Positions 1-8,790 are shown, numbered from the stretch's first letter. The stretch is 64,000 nucleotides of DNA from Myxococcales bacterium (GCA_021847645.1 JAJZQG010000001.1:41823-105822), one strand, 5' to 3'. Made by a program: numbers and translations. Notes: generated by a model not told the origin, from the sequence alone.

Positions 1-258
1 CCTCCGCCGTCCGACTCCGTTCAGGTCGTGCGCAGCGGAGACTTCGCCATCGTCTCCGGTCCCCAAAATGCCGTCGAACCCTACGCCCTCGTGACGGGCT
101 ACAACGAACGAACCGGCTCTGGTGTCGTGGGCACCGCCAACGCCGACGGCGTCTTCTCCCTGCAGATCCCCGCGCTGCCCGGGGACACGATCGAACTGTG
201 GCAGCGGGTTGGCAACAGCCCGCCCGCTATCGTGGTCACCGTTCCCCAAGCCCAGTAG
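1..258 (+). CDS. C-terminal fragment of a beta-rich, probably exported protein
   Basis: Only the last 85 residues are in the window. The frame is open back to base 1, so the gene begins upstream. The visible part has alternating short hydrophobic strands and a 'GTANADGVFSLQIP' stretch followed by 'GDTIELW'. That resembles carboxypeptidase-regulatory-like or Ig-like beta modules found in surface and secreted proteins, but no catalytic motif is visible. It converges on the acyl-CoA synthetase gene, 21 bases away. No function is assigned. Confidence 0.55.
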   Translation, partial: PPPSDSVQVVRSGDFAIVSGPQNAVEPYALVTGYNERTGSGVVGTANADGVFSLQIPALPGDTIELWQRVGNSPPAIVVTVPQAQ

Positions 259-279
259 ACCGACGCTCGCGCGCCGCTC

Positions 280-2064
280 TCATCCCCTGGCGTAGAGCGA
301 TTCGATTAGATCGCCGTAGCGCGCGATGACCGCGCGGCGCTTGAGCTTGAGTGACGGGGTGAGCATGCCGTTGGCCGTGGTGAAGTCCTCGGTGATGAGC
401 GCAAACTTCTCGATCCGCTCGTAGCCCTTGAAGCCCTTGCTCATCTCGGCCACCTCGGCGCGGATCTTGTCCACTACCTTCGGCTCCTTGATCAACGCGT
501 CTGGGTCCGACGTGCTCAGCCCCTGGCCGCCCGCCCACTCGTTGAGCGCGTCAAAGTCAGGCACGATCAGCGCAACGTTGTGCGGCTTGTTCGCACCGTG
601 CACGTAGACGTTCGCGATGAGCAGCGACAGCTTGATGGCCTCCTCCAACGGCACCGGCACCACGTACTTGCCGTTCTCCAGCTTGTACTGCTCCTTGATG
701 CGCCCCGTGATGAACAGGAACCCCTCGTCGTCCACGTACCCCATGTCGCCCGTGCGGAAGCCCCCGTCGCCCATCAGCACCGCCGCGTTCTCTTCCGCCC
801 GGTTGTGATAGCCCTTCATGATGTTCGGCCCGTAGCCGATGATCTCCCCGTGCACCGCGTCGCCGGTCACCTCCCGATCGATCACGACCCTGCACCCCGG
901 GATCACCTGGCCCACGCTCCCGATCTTCCGATGCCCCGGCCGGTTCGCCGTCAGGATCGGGCTGGTTTCCGTCAGCCCGTAGCCTTCGTAGACCGTGATG
1001 CCCAGACTGTCGATGAACTCCGCGACGTCCTTCGACAACGCCGCACCGCCCGAGATGGCATAGCGCAGCCGCCCGCCGAACTTCTCGCGCACCTTGGAGA
1101 ACACCAGCTTGCTCGCCAGCGAGTACGTGATCCCCTCGACGAAGCCCAACGCCTGCCCATCCCGCTTCTTGCCCGCTAGCTTCAAGCCCGAACGGAACAG
1201 CTTCTGGATCGCCGCGGGCTTGTGCGCCATCTGCTTCTGAACGCCGTCGTAGATTCGATTGAAGATGCGGGGCACCGCGACCAACACCGTCGGCCGCACC
1301 TCAGGCATCTCCGCCACCAGCTGGTCCACCGCCGTGTTCAACGCCATGCTCCCGCCCATCGACAGGATCATGTGCAGCTCGCACGTCAGTCCGAACGAGT
1401 GCGCCCACGGCAGGAACGACAGCGTGCGATCCTCCTGCTGAATGTCGAATATCTCGTGCACCGCCGACACGTTCGACGCGATGTTCTCGTGCGACAGCCG
1501 CACGCCCTTCGGATTGCCCGTCGTGCCCGACGTGTAGATCAAGAACGCGACGTCGTCCTTGTCCGGCTTCGTGGGCGCCAGCGGCTTGCCCAGCCCGCGC
1601 TCCACCCAGCCCTGGAACGCTCGCTCGTCGCCCTTGGGCGCGTCCATCACCACGATCTTCTTGAGCGACGGGATGCCCTTCGGGTAGTCCTTGACCTTCT
1701 CGTAGATCCCCTCGTTCGCGACGATCAGCAGGTTCGCCTCGCAGTCCTTCAGGATGAACTCCCAGTCCTTGGCGAGCTGCGATTCGTACATCGGTACGTA
1801 CACCGCACCGATCCCCAGGCACGCAAACGCTCCGACCGCCCACTTCACCCGGTTGTTCGAGATGACCGCGACCCGATCGCCGCGGGAGATCCCGGCCTCC
1901 ACCAGCGACGCGCGGAACGCGTCCACCTGACGTTTGACCTCCGCGTAGGAGAGCCAGCTCCACACGCCATTCCTCTTGACGCCGAACAGGTCGCGCGACG
2001 CGAACTTCTCAACGCTGTCCTCGAACAGGTCCACGATCGTCAGGAACTTCGGCACGAACTCCAT
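280..2064 (-). CDS. Long-chain fatty-acid-CoA ligase (AMP-forming acyl-CoA synthetase)
   Basis: Predicted to activate fatty acids with ATP and CoA to acyl-CoA through an acyl-AMP intermediate. The 594-residue protein carries the adenylate-forming P-loop 'YTSGTTGNPKG' at residues 177-187, then 'YEGYGLTETSP', then 'RTGD' and the hinge region 'GRIKEQYKLENGKY'. The full-length tyrosine-type layout matches FadD15-like long-chain ligases, which are usually about 600 residues. A start 33 bases upstream is possible, but the ATG at 2064 has a GAGGGGA ribosome site about 6 bases ahead and begins 'MEFVPKF'. It stands alone, with larE transcribed the same way 111 bases upstream. The chain-length preference cannot be read from the sequence. 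Confidence 0.93.
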   Translation of the reverse strand: MEFVPKFLTIVDLFEDSVEKFASRDLFGVKRNGVWSWLSYAEVKRQVDAFRASLVEAGISRGDRVAVISNNRVKWAVGAFACLGIGAVYVPMYESQLAKDWEFILKDCEANLLIVANEGIYEKVKDYPKGIPSLKKIVVMDAPKGDERAFQGWVERGLGKPLAPTKPDKDDVAFLIYTSGTTGNPKGVRLSHENIASNVSAVHEIFDIQQEDRTLSFLPWAHSFGLTCELHMILSMGGSMALNTAVDQLVAEMPEVRPTVLVAVPRIFNRIYDGVQKQMAHKPAAIQKLFRSGLKLAGKKRDGQALGFVEGITYSLASKLVFSKVREKFGGRLRYAISGGAALSKDVAEFIDSLGITVYEGYGLTETSPILTANRPGHRKIGSVGQVIPGCRVVIDREVTGDAVHGEIIGYGPNIMKGYHNRAEENAAVLMGDGGFRTGDMGYVDDEGFLFITGRIKEQYKLENGKYVVPVPLEEAIKLSLLIANVYVHGANKPHNVALIVPDFDALNEWAGGQGLSTSDPDALIKEPKVVDKIRAEVAEMSKGFKGYERIEKFALITEDFTTANGMLTPSLKLKRRAVIARYGDLIESLYARG

Positions 2065-2175
2065 GGCGGATTCCCCTCGTTGCTCGAATCGATCCATGTC
2101 CGGCCAGTCCGGAGCGTGCGTAGCCTAGGCTGCCGCACGGTCGCGGGTCAATCTGTACCCGTCGCCCAGGGAGCG

Positions 2176-3030
2176 TCACGTGACGGTTCGAAGCCGCTTG
2201 CCGTCCAGCATTTCGTTGTGGCTGCCGACTCGGTATCCCCCCAGATCGAGCGCCACGTACGTGAATCCTCGGGCCCGCCCGGCCGCCAGGATCTGCTCGC
2301 GCAACGGCCCGCTCACCCGCTCCAGATCCGCCAGGTCGACCTCGATGCGCGCAATCGCCCCGTGGTGCCGCACGCGCACGCGTCGCACGCCCGCAGCGCG
2401 AATGTCCGCCTCGAAGGCCGCAATCTGCTCCAGCCGCTCCGACGTCACCTCCGTGCCGTACGGCAGTCGGCTCGCCAGGCACGCCGCCGACGGCTTGTCC
2501 CACAGCTCCAGCCCCAGTGCCTTCGCGGCTTCCCGGACATCCGCTTTGGTCATGCCTGCCTCGAGCAACGGAGAGGCAATGCCGGCTCCTCGCGCGGCGT
2601 CGAGCCCCGGACGATAGTCGCCCAGGTCGTCGACGTTCGTTCCGTTCGCGATCGCTCCCAAGCCCAGCTCCGCTGCTACCGCGCGCGCCGTGTCATAGAG
2701 CGCGCTCTTGCAGTGAAAGCAACGATCGGGTCCGTTGGCCACGTAGCCAGCACGCTTCATCTCCCCGGCATCGCGCAGCTCGTGCCGCGCCCCTCGGCTG
2801 CGCGCGAACTGCACGGCCTCGTCCAGCTCGGCGGATGCGAGCGCCGGCCCCGTCGAGGTTAACGCTGCCGCCCGCTGCCCCAGCTGCTCCACGGCCACCG
2901 CGAGCACTAGACCACTGTCCAGCCCGCCCGAGAAACACACCAGCACCGACCCGAGCTCGCGCATCCTCGCGCGAAGCTGCTCCAGCTTCTGATCCACTGA
3001 TCCACCGGCTGCCTTCATCACACTGTCCAT
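2176..3030 (-). CDS. larE: LarE-type ATP-dependent sulfur transferase (PP-loop)
   Basis: LarE proteins insert sulfur into the nickel-pincer nucleotide cofactor precursor of lactate racemase and related enzymes, using ATP to adenylylate the substrate. The 284-residue protein has the PP-loop 'SGGLDSG' near residue 35, a 'RCFHCK' motif near residue 100 and 'ACLASRLPYG' near residue 185. The last contains the cysteine expected at the sulfur-donor or cluster-binding position. With three such cysteines it could belong to the iron-sulfur-cluster LarE type instead of the type that sacrifices its own cysteine, but this is inference. No larB, larC or larA homologue is seen within 64 kb. Confidence 0.85.
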   Translation of the reverse strand: MDSVMKAAGGSVDQKLEQLRARMRELGSVLVCFSGGLDSGLVLAVAVEQLGQRAAALTSTGPALASAELDEAVQFARSRGARHELRDAGEMKRAGYVANGPDRCFHCKSALYDTARAVAAELGLGAIANGTNVDDLGDYRPGLDAARGAGIASPLLEAGMTKADVREAAKALGLELWDKPSAACLASRLPYGTEVTSERLEQIAAFEADIRAAGVRRVRVRHHGAIARIEVDLADLERVSGPLREQILAAGRARGFTYVALDLGGYRVGSHNEMLDGKRLRTVT

Positions 3031-3088
3031 GGCGCCCGCAGTCCCGAACGCAATGTCGCGCCCACGCCCTTCCGAACGCCAGCCTCGG

Positions 3089-3265
3089 TCATCGCGTCCA
3101 GACCTGCATCGAATATCGCCCGCCGCCCCGCGCCACGCTCATTTCCACCGTCTCCGTGCCCGTTGCGTGCGCACACGCGATCGGGTCACCCGTGGGTTCG
3201 AAGTGAGCGTCGCACGGCAGGGGCGCTTCGAGCTTTGAAGATGACGCGGCCCGAGGGGCTGGCAT
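3089..3265 (-). CDS. Possible small unknown protein in a 342-base gap
   Basis: This 58-codon frame (beginning 'MPAPRAASSS' and ending 'GGGRYSMQVWTR') is the best protein-like stretch between larE (start at 3030) and the epmA-like gene (stop at 3373). It has two cysteines and a short beta-like tail but no recognisable domain, and its ATG lacks a clear ribosome site. Overlapping frames in the same bases are about as long, so chance cannot be excluded. Otherwise the gap shows no RNA gene, repeat or convincing terminator. Confidence 0.2.
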   Translation of the reverse strand: MPAPRAASSSKLEAPLPCDAHFEPTGDPIACAHATGTETVEMSVARGGGRYSMQVWTR

Positions 3266-3372
3266 CCCGTGCCCAACGGGACAAGGGCCAACTCGATCTC
3301 CAGCCACATCACTTCCCGAACGCGCATGCCGCGAAGCATAGGCGGCGCGTCAGCCCGGGTCGAGCCTCTGCG

Positions 3373-4605
3373 TCACAACAGGTCGGCAGGGTAGGGCATC
3401 ACATCCCCGATGCGCTCTGCACGCATGCACAACGCCAACAGCCTGTCCAGTCCCATCGCGTTACCCCCCGACGGCGGCATGCCTTCCCGCAACGCATCGA
3501 CGAACCGCCCGTCGATGGGATAGACCTCCTTGCCCGTCTCCGCTCGCTTGCGCTGGTCCGCCTCCAGCCTGCGACGCTGCTCCGCAGGATCGGTCAGCTC
3601 CCCGAACCCGTTGCACAGCTCGATTCCCCCTGCATACAGCTCGAAACGCTCGCACACGCTCGGATCATCGGGGCGGGCTCGCGCCAACGACGCTTGCGAC
3701 GACGGATAGTCGCGCAGCACTACCAACCGATCCATCGCCGCCAAGCCTGGCTCCACCTGCTCGACCAGCGTGCGAAAGTAGCGGACTTCATCATCCTGCG
3801 CCCACGCCAGCATCTCGGCGCGCGGCACACCGGCGAACCGGTCGAATGCCTCGGCCACGGACATCTGCACGCACTCGGCTCCTGCATGCACCACGCGCTC
3901 GCCTGCCTCGAGTACCTCGGCGCCCGTCAGCTCGGCCGCGACATGACGGATGAGCTTCACCGTGTCGTCGATCAGCTCGTCGACTCCCGAAAAGGCGCGG
4001 TACCACTCGAGCATCGTGAACTCGGGATTGTGCCAGTCGCCGCGTTCGCCCCGCCGGAAGCAGTGCACGATCTGGAAGATGCGCGGCATGCCCGCCACCA
4101 GCAACCGCTTCATCTGGTACTCGGGCGAGGTGATGAGGTAGCCGCCGTCGGCGGCAAACGCGTCGAGGTGCAAGTCGAGCCCCGGACTCGGCACGCATTG
4201 CGGCGTGTCCACCTCCAGGAAACGGCGGGCCTCGAAGAACCGGCGCACCGCCTCGAACATCGCTGCACGCGCCCTGAGGTTTCGGCCGACACGCCCGCCG
4301 AGCATCCGGCCGTGCTCGACCGCTCGAGCCTGCGGATTCATCGCGGGCGAGGACCATACGATGACCGCGTCCGCGATGCCTGCGTGGCGACGAGTGCCCT
4401 CGACGACAACGAGCGATCCAACCGGTACGTGGACGTCCCGCGATCGCAGGGCGACCAACACCGCGCCGAAAGCGTCCGCCACCACGATCGCGTCGGACGC
4501 GGCGTTGGTGATGCGGCCTCCCAGCCGCAGCAGCTGCCCTTCGATCGCGCCGTCTAGGTCCGAGGGCGCGATGACGGAAAGCGCACGGGGAGACTCTGGG
4601 CTCAT
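3373..4605 (-). CDS. epmA: EpmA/GenX-like class II lysyl-tRNA synthetase paralogue with N-terminal extension
   Basis: The C-terminal 320 residues form a class II synthetase core of the EpmA type, which attaches (R)-beta-lysine to a lysine of elongation factor P. Visible motifs are motif 2 'FRRGERGDWHNPEFTMLEWY', 'IELCNGFGELTDP', and motif 3 'GGNAMGLDRLLAL'. The protein starts at the ATG overlapping the tetR stop (ATGA). At 410 residues it is longer than typical EpmA (about 325). The extra 90 or so residues ('LDGAIEGQLLRLGG' to 'VVVEGTRR') look like a short OB-fold, as in true LysRS, but the usual anticodon-binding signature is not evident. No efp or epmB lies nearby. A truncated lysS-like enzyme is the alternative. 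Confidence 0.8.
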   Translation of the reverse strand: MSPESPRALSVIAPSDLDGAIEGQLLRLGGRITNAASDAIVVADAFGAVLVALRSRDVHVPVGSLVVVEGTRRHAGIADAVIVWSSPAMNPQARAVEHGRMLGGRVGRNLRARAAMFEAVRRFFEARRFLEVDTPQCVPSPGLDLHLDAFAADGGYLITSPEYQMKRLLVAGMPRIFQIVHCFRRGERGDWHNPEFTMLEWYRAFSGVDELIDDTVKLIRHVAAELTGAEVLEAGERVVHAGAECVQMSVAEAFDRFAGVPRAEMLAWAQDDEVRYFRTLVEQVEPGLAAMDRLVVLRDYPSSQASLARARPDDPSVCERFELYAGGIELCNGFGELTDPAEQRRRLEADQRKRAETGKEVYPIDGRFVDALREGMPPSGGNAMGLDRLLALCMRAERIGDVMPYPADLL

Positions 4606-5237
4606 CTGCCGATCCCTTCGAGGACCACCCGCGCCACCACGTCCGCGGCACGACGCAGCCCGCCCATGTCGGCTCGCCCCAGCGCCCACGTCAGCGTCAC
4701 ACCGTCGAGCGCGCCGAACACCGCACGGGCGACCAGCATCGGCGGCAGATCGGTCCTGAACTCGCCGCGACGCTGCCCTTCGGCCACCACGTCCGCGATG
4801 CGGTCGAGGTATTGCTGGAACTTGGGCACGATCAGGGTGCGCAGCGTGCGCCTGGTCTCGCGCAGGTTCACGGTGAAGACCTCGGCGAGCGCTCGGTGGC
4901 TCTCGAGCAGCTCGAGCTGCAGCGCCACGATCCGGGCCAGCTTCTCGCGCGCCGTGTGCAAGGAGAGCATCTCCTCGTCCAGCACTTCGAAGAACCGGCC
5001 GATGGCGTCCTCCACCAGCGCCACCATCAACGCGTCCTTCGAGGCAAAATAAAGGTAGATCGTGCCGTCCGCCACACCCGCAAGGCTCGCGATCTCCGAG
5101 ACGCGCGTGGCGTGGTAGCCCCGTTCGGCGAACACCTCGGCCGCCGCTTGCAGGATGCGAGCTCGCTTCTGGGCCTTCGCGCTCGCACGCGTGGAGGCGC
5201 CAGGCTTGCTCTTGGCGGGGCGCGCGGGACGTTCCAT
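4602..5237 (-). CDS. TetR-family transcriptional regulator
   Basis: A 211-residue one-component regulator. After a basic, Ala/Lys-rich tail, residues about 25-70 form the TetR helix-turn-helix ('ILQAAAEVFAERGYHATRV' then 'GVADGTIYLYFASKDAL'). The all-helical C-terminal part is the ligand and dimer domain and resembles FadR/PsrA-type regulators that sense acyl-CoA. That resemblance is suggestive only, although an acyl-CoA synthetase lies 2.5 kb away. The ATG at 5237 is preceded directly by GTG, so either could start it. Its stop overlaps the epmA-like start, so the two are probably co-expressed, and it lies 49 bases downstream of the SctS-like gene. Confidence 0.9.
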   Translation of the reverse strand: MERPARPAKSKPGASTRASAKAQKRARILQAAAEVFAERGYHATRVSEIASLAGVADGTIYLYFASKDALMVALVEDAIGRFFEVLDEEMLSLHTAREKLARIVALQLELLESHRALAEVFTVNLRETRRTLRTLIVPKFQQYLDRIADVVAEGQRRGEFRTDLPPMLVARAVFGALDGVTLTWALGRADMGGLRRAADVVARVVLEGIGR

Positions 5238-5289
5238 CACGCGCGGTCGCTAGCATCCCGCATCGGGACGGTCAATGCGGCGGAGCCGT

Positions 5290-5544
5290 TCACCAGGCTG
5301 CGAATGCACGCACGGCAAACGCCGCGATCTGCCGGCCCATCCAGGGGCCCATCACGGCCAGAGCGACAGCGACGGCGACGAGCCGCGGCAGGTGCGCCAA
5401 GGTCGGGTCCTGCACTTGGGTCGCGGCCTGGATGACGGCCATGACCAGACCGACGACCGCAGCGATCGCCAGCACGGGTAGCGCAACCGCAAGCGAGAGC
5501 ATCAGCGCCTGCTGCGCATACGCCACCAACGAGGACGCTGTCAC
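5290..5544 (-). CDS. sctS: Type III secretion/flagellar export apparatus small subunit (SctS/FliQ family)
   Basis: An 84-residue protein with two transmembrane helices around the family's best conserved segment, 'IQAATQVQDPTLAHLPRL', followed by 'AVMGPWMGRQI'. FliQ/SctS forms part of the inner-membrane export gate with SctR and SctT. The length matches the family (85-90). The start is the GTG at 5544, reading 'TASSLVAYAQQAL'; upstream residues in the frame are Arg/Pro shadows of the neighbouring gene. It begins one base after a lipoprotein gene stops. No SctR, SctT, SctU or SctV is adjacent, which is unusual because these genes normally cluster. A SctJ homologue lies 32 kb away. Confidence 0.85.
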   Translation of the reverse strand: MTASSLVAYAQQALMLSLAVALPVLAIAAVVGLVMAVIQAATQVQDPTLAHLPRLVAVAVALAVMGPWMGRQIAAFAVRAFAAW

Positions 5545-5545
5545 C

Positions 5546-5950
5546 TCAGTCCGCCCCGGCGTCGGCCGCAGCTTCCTCGGCCGCGTCCGCCGACAGCTCT
5601 TCCGTGGCGTCCTGCCCTGCGTCTTCGCTGGCGGCGTCGAGTTTCGCCGAGTCCTGCGCGGCGTCCGTCGTCGCGTCCGCGCCCGTCGTCGCGTCCGTGC
5701 CCGCATCGGGCACGACCGCTTGTCCGGCGAAGCACTGAGGTACGGTGGGCTGCGCCGGAGGCTGCGGACAGCACAGCGTCGTGGGCTGCCCGGGAATCGT
5801 CTGGCAGGTCAGCCCGGACGCGCAGTCGTCGTTGTTGTTGTTCACGTCGCAGCGCTCGCCCTCGCCCTGGTTCGCACAGCCCGGCATGGCCACCACCGCA
5901 ACCATCGAAGCAAGAAACGCAGCAGCGAACAACGAGCCGAAACGAACCAT
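5546..5950 (-). CDS. Small Cys- and Asp/Ala-rich lipoprotein
   Basis: A 134-residue protein with a signal peptide ('VRFGSLFAAAFLASMVAVV') and a lipobox-like 'AMPGC', so lipidation near residue 25 is likely. The mature N-terminus has a short disulfide-type motif set ('ERCDVNNNNDDCASGLTC' and 'TTLCC'), similar to small Cys-rich modules of myxobacterial lipoproteins. The rest is a low-complexity acidic tail of repeated 'DATTGAD'-like units, presumably a flexible linker. The stop lies one base before the sctS-like start, so co-transcription is likely. No specific function can be given. Confidence 0.75.
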   Translation of the reverse strand: MVRFGSLFAAAFLASMVAVVAMPGCANQGEGERCDVNNNNDDCASGLTCQTIPGQPTTLCCPQPPAQPTVPQCFAGQAVVPDAGTDATTGADATTDAAQDSAKLDAASEDAGQDATEELSADAAEEAAADAGAD

Positions 5951-6026
5951 GTGCAGGAACCTCCGCTGTCCTTCCTACCAAGAGGAGCGGGGCGCTGTCC
6001 ACGACCAGCTTCGCGGCGCAGGGCGA

Positions 6027-6731
6027 TCAGGACGCCGGGCCCGAACGCCGTCGCTCTTTCGCTTCCACCGCATCGACGAACAGCCGGCCGTATTGGACCG
6101 CGCTGACGACCGAAAACACCAGAGACAAGTAGACCAACGCGCGCCCGACCCGGACCAGGTCGACCATGCCGAAGTCCACGATGCCGAAGTCGATGTGGTA
6201 CGGATAGCCGAGGATGAGGCAGATGATGCCGACCATCTGGAGCGCGGTCTTCGATTTGCCTTCTTGCCCCGCGGCGATCACGATGCCTTCGCTCGATGCG
6301 ATTCCCCGCAGCGCGGTCACCGTGAGCTCGCGGCCAATCAGGATCACCACCAGCCACGCCGGCACCCTGCCCATCGTCACCAGCCAGACCAGCGTTGCCA
6401 TCACGATCAGCTTGTCCGCAAGCGGATCGAGGAACTTGCCCAGCACGCTCACCAGCCCCCGCTTGCGCGCCAGATAGCCGTCGAGAAAGTCCGTGATCGC
6501 CGCGCCCGTGTACACGAGCGACGCCAGAAAGCAGTCGAAGGGGCTTCCGCGATACAGCAGCCAGAGCACCACCGGAATCACCACGACGCGAAGCATCGTG
6601 AGCATGTTCGGCAGGTTGACCGCGTCGTCGCGCAGCGACCTGCGGCGGAACGCGCGGCGGGAACGACGCGACACCGGCGCCGAGACGTCGCCGGAGGCCT
6701 CGAAGGGGGAACCGTTGGGGTGGCCGCTCAC
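6027..6731 (-). CDS. pgsA: CDP-diacylglycerol-glycerol-3-phosphate 3-phosphatidyltransferase
   Basis: Makes phosphatidylglycerol phosphate from CDP-diacylglycerol and glycerol-3-phosphate in the inner membrane, the first committed step to phosphatidylglycerol and cardiolipin. The CDP-alcohol phosphotransferase signature D-G-x2-A-R-x8-G-x3-D-x3-D is visible as 'DGYLARKR' followed by 'GKFLDPLADK'. There are about five transmembrane helices, and 'LPNMLTMLRVVVIP' is the usual N-terminal core. The GTG at 6731 gives 234 residues with a basic 40-residue N-terminal extension; no in-frame start lies nearer the core. The frame remains open further upstream, but that part is a shadow of the next gene. 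Confidence 0.9.
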   Translation of the reverse strand: MSGHPNGSPFEASGDVSAPVSRRSRRAFRRRSLRDDAVNLPNMLTMLRVVVIPVVLWLLYRGSPFDCFLASLVYTGAAITDFLDGYLARKRGLVSVLGKFLDPLADKLIVMATLVWLVTMGRVPAWLVVILIGRELTVTALRGIASSEGIVIAAGQEGKSKTALQMVGIICLILGYPYHIDFGIVDFGMVDLVRVGRALVYLSLVFSVVSAVQYGRLFVDAVEAKERRRSGPAS

Positions 6732-6822
6732 GCCGGATGTTGTACCTCGACCACCGAGAGCCTGCCCACTACGAATCCGTCCTTGGGCCGGACGCGGGGC
6801 CTGGCCGTCGAGATGGCCCGGG

Positions 6823-8790
6823 CTAGGTCGACGTTCGCACGGGGATGGCCTCGACGCCGACTTGCGGCTCGGGCTTGCGGAAGAAGGCCAGCACGAAAGC
6901 GATCGTCCAGGCCACGTACAGCGCCGAGATCGCCACGTACTTGTCGTCGATGAAGTAGAACTGGACCGTGAGAAGCTGGCTGGCTCCTCCGAGTCCGATG
7001 ATCGCGATCTCCATGCTGCCCTTGGACCTGGCGAACTCGAGCAGCGGGCCGTGGTTGTACCAGTACAACAGGCCAACGCCGCCGACGGCGATTGCCAGGG
7101 CCACCAGCTCGTTGAAGCCGGCCCGCGTCGACAGCAGCTTGAAGGCCACGAACATGAACACGCCGAAGAACACGGCCAGCAGCGGCCATTCCATCTGACG
7201 TTTCGCCTTGGTCAGCAACGCCCCCAGGATCCAGATGGAGAAGTAGTAGCAGGTGGTCTCGACCGCTCCGATGATCATCAGCAGCGACAACCCCATCCCG
7301 ATCCACAGCGACTTCACTTCGCGAAGAGTCCAGATCAGCAGGGCCGCGAACACCGCCAGGATCGCGTACTGCAAGGGCTTGAGCTTCTCGCCCCGCGCCT
7401 TGCGTGCGTCCTTCCACCGCTCGAACGGATCGAGCAGACGGTTGTCGCGCGTGTACTTCATGCGGCCTTCCGGCGAGCTCTTGAGCACCGTCTCGAGGCC
7501 CATGTTGTTCGTCAGCGCCGTGTTCTTGTGCACGAAGATGTGGTGCGTGAACTCCTTCCACGCCTGGAAGCCGTCTGCGACGTGCAGGCTGATCGGGAAC
7601 AGAACCGCGGCGGCCACGAGCCCGCCGGCGACGAAACGGAGGTGGCGCTTGTCGAACCGGTGGTGCTTCCACAGATGCCAGGCCATGATGATCAGCGGTC
7701 CGGCCCACAGCAGCACGGGGAATACACGCAATCCGGCGGAGTAGGCCAGGGCAGCGCCCGCCCAGAAGAAGTAGCGCTTGCGCACCAGGCACGCCGAAAA
7801 CACTGCCAGGAAGAACCAGTCCTGACGCAGGAACGCACCGCCCGTCCAGTAGAACGGCGCGGGCTCCTGCGTTCCCCAGAAGATCACCGCGACCACCGCT
7901 GGCCTCCAGCCGAACGCCCAGCCGATCGCGATGAACAGTAAGGCCGTCAGCACCACGTCGATCACCGACAAGAACTTGAAGTACCCATCGCTCGCCGGCG
8001 CCAGAATCGACAGGTAGTGCCCCGCTATCGTCCAGATGGGCGGCGGGTTGTACCCGTGGTCCTTCTGCATGTCGTTCCAGTACTGCCGGCCCGAGACCTT
8101 GCGGAAGAACACCAGGTCGCGCTTGAAGTCCTCCCAGCGTTCGGGCGTGAAGTGGCTCTTGCACTGCTCCGGATGCTCGAGCACCTGCTTGGTCGGCATC
8201 AGCAGGTCGACCCGAAGGTCGCGCATCTTGCGGCGCTTGGCGTCCTTCTCGTTGCCCGTCTCGGCGTCGGCGATCGCCGAGCAGATGTAGATGCGCTCGT
8301 AGCTGAGCTCCTTGGCGTACTTGGAGCCCATGTAGTAGTGGAACAGCTCCCAGCGGTGGTAGTAGCCCTTGTACGAGAGGTGAAAGAACAAGAAGAAGAG
8401 CAGGATCGCGGCCAGCGCGAGAACGCCGCCGATCAGTTGCTTGGTCCGCTCCTTGAGCACGCCGCCCGAGATGCCGTGCACCCCGAGCGCGAACAGCCCC
8501 GCCGCCCCCGCGAACACCGCGAAGATCGGCACCGCCGTCTGCGTCAACGGCGCGAACATCTTGTACGAGCTGCCCAGGCTCGCTCCCGCCGCGAGCAACA
8601 CGCCCACCACCGCCAGCACACCCGGCGTCCAGCGCAATAGCTTCCTGCGCGTTTCCGAAGTCACGAAGCGCGCCTGCGCCTCGAGGTAGATGAACACGCA
8701 CGCCACGATCGCCAGGCCGGCCTTGATGCCGCTGAGCCAGTTCTGATTCGTCACCGCCTCGAGCGCGGCGGTCAGCTTCGTCACATCCAT
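6823..8790 (-). CDS. Large polytopic membrane protein, GT-C/GT87-like
   Basis: A 655-residue protein with roughly 12-14 hydrophobic segments. After four N-terminal helices comes a soluble loop of about 120 residues (around residues 150-270, from 'YYHRWELFHYYMGSKYAKEL' on), then 'YNPPPIWTIAGHYLS', whose Pro-rich ending resembles the 'YPP' motif of GT87-type mannosyl- or arabinofuranosyltransferases. The remaining helices run to a short cytoplasmic tail. The start at 8790 reads 'MDVTKLTAAL'; 70 upstream codons in frame are Arg/Gly-rich and overlap the divergent promoter region. A lipid-linked sugar transferase role is inference from topology; no donor-binding motif was verified. Confidence 0.75.
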   Translation of the reverse strand: MDVTKLTAALEAVTNQNWLSGIKAGLAIVACVFIYLEAQARFVTSETRRKLLRWTPGVLAVVGVLLAAGASLGSSYKMFAPLTQTAVPIFAVFAGAAGLFALGVHGISGGVLKERTKQLIGGVLALAAILLFFLFFHLSYKGYYHRWELFHYYMGSKYAKELSYERIYICSAIADAETGNEKDAKRRKMRDLRVDLLMPTKQVLEHPEQCKSHFTPERWEDFKRDLVFFRKVSGRQYWNDMQKDHGYNPPPIWTIAGHYLSILAPASDGYFKFLSVIDVVLTALLFIAIGWAFGWRPAVVAVIFWGTQEPAPFYWTGGAFLRQDWFFLAVFSACLVRKRYFFWAGAALAYSAGLRVFPVLLWAGPLIIMAWHLWKHHRFDKRHLRFVAGGLVAAAVLFPISLHVADGFQAWKEFTHHIFVHKNTALTNNMGLETVLKSSPEGRMKYTRDNRLLDPFERWKDARKARGEKLKPLQYAILAVFAALLIWTLREVKSLWIGMGLSLLMIIGAVETTCYYFSIWILGALLTKAKRQMEWPLLAVFFGVFMFVAFKLLSTRAGFNELVALAIAVGGVGLLYWYNHGPLLEFARSKGSMEIAIIGLGGASQLLTVQFYFIDDKYVAISALYVAWTIAFVLAFFRKPEPQVGVEAIPVRTST

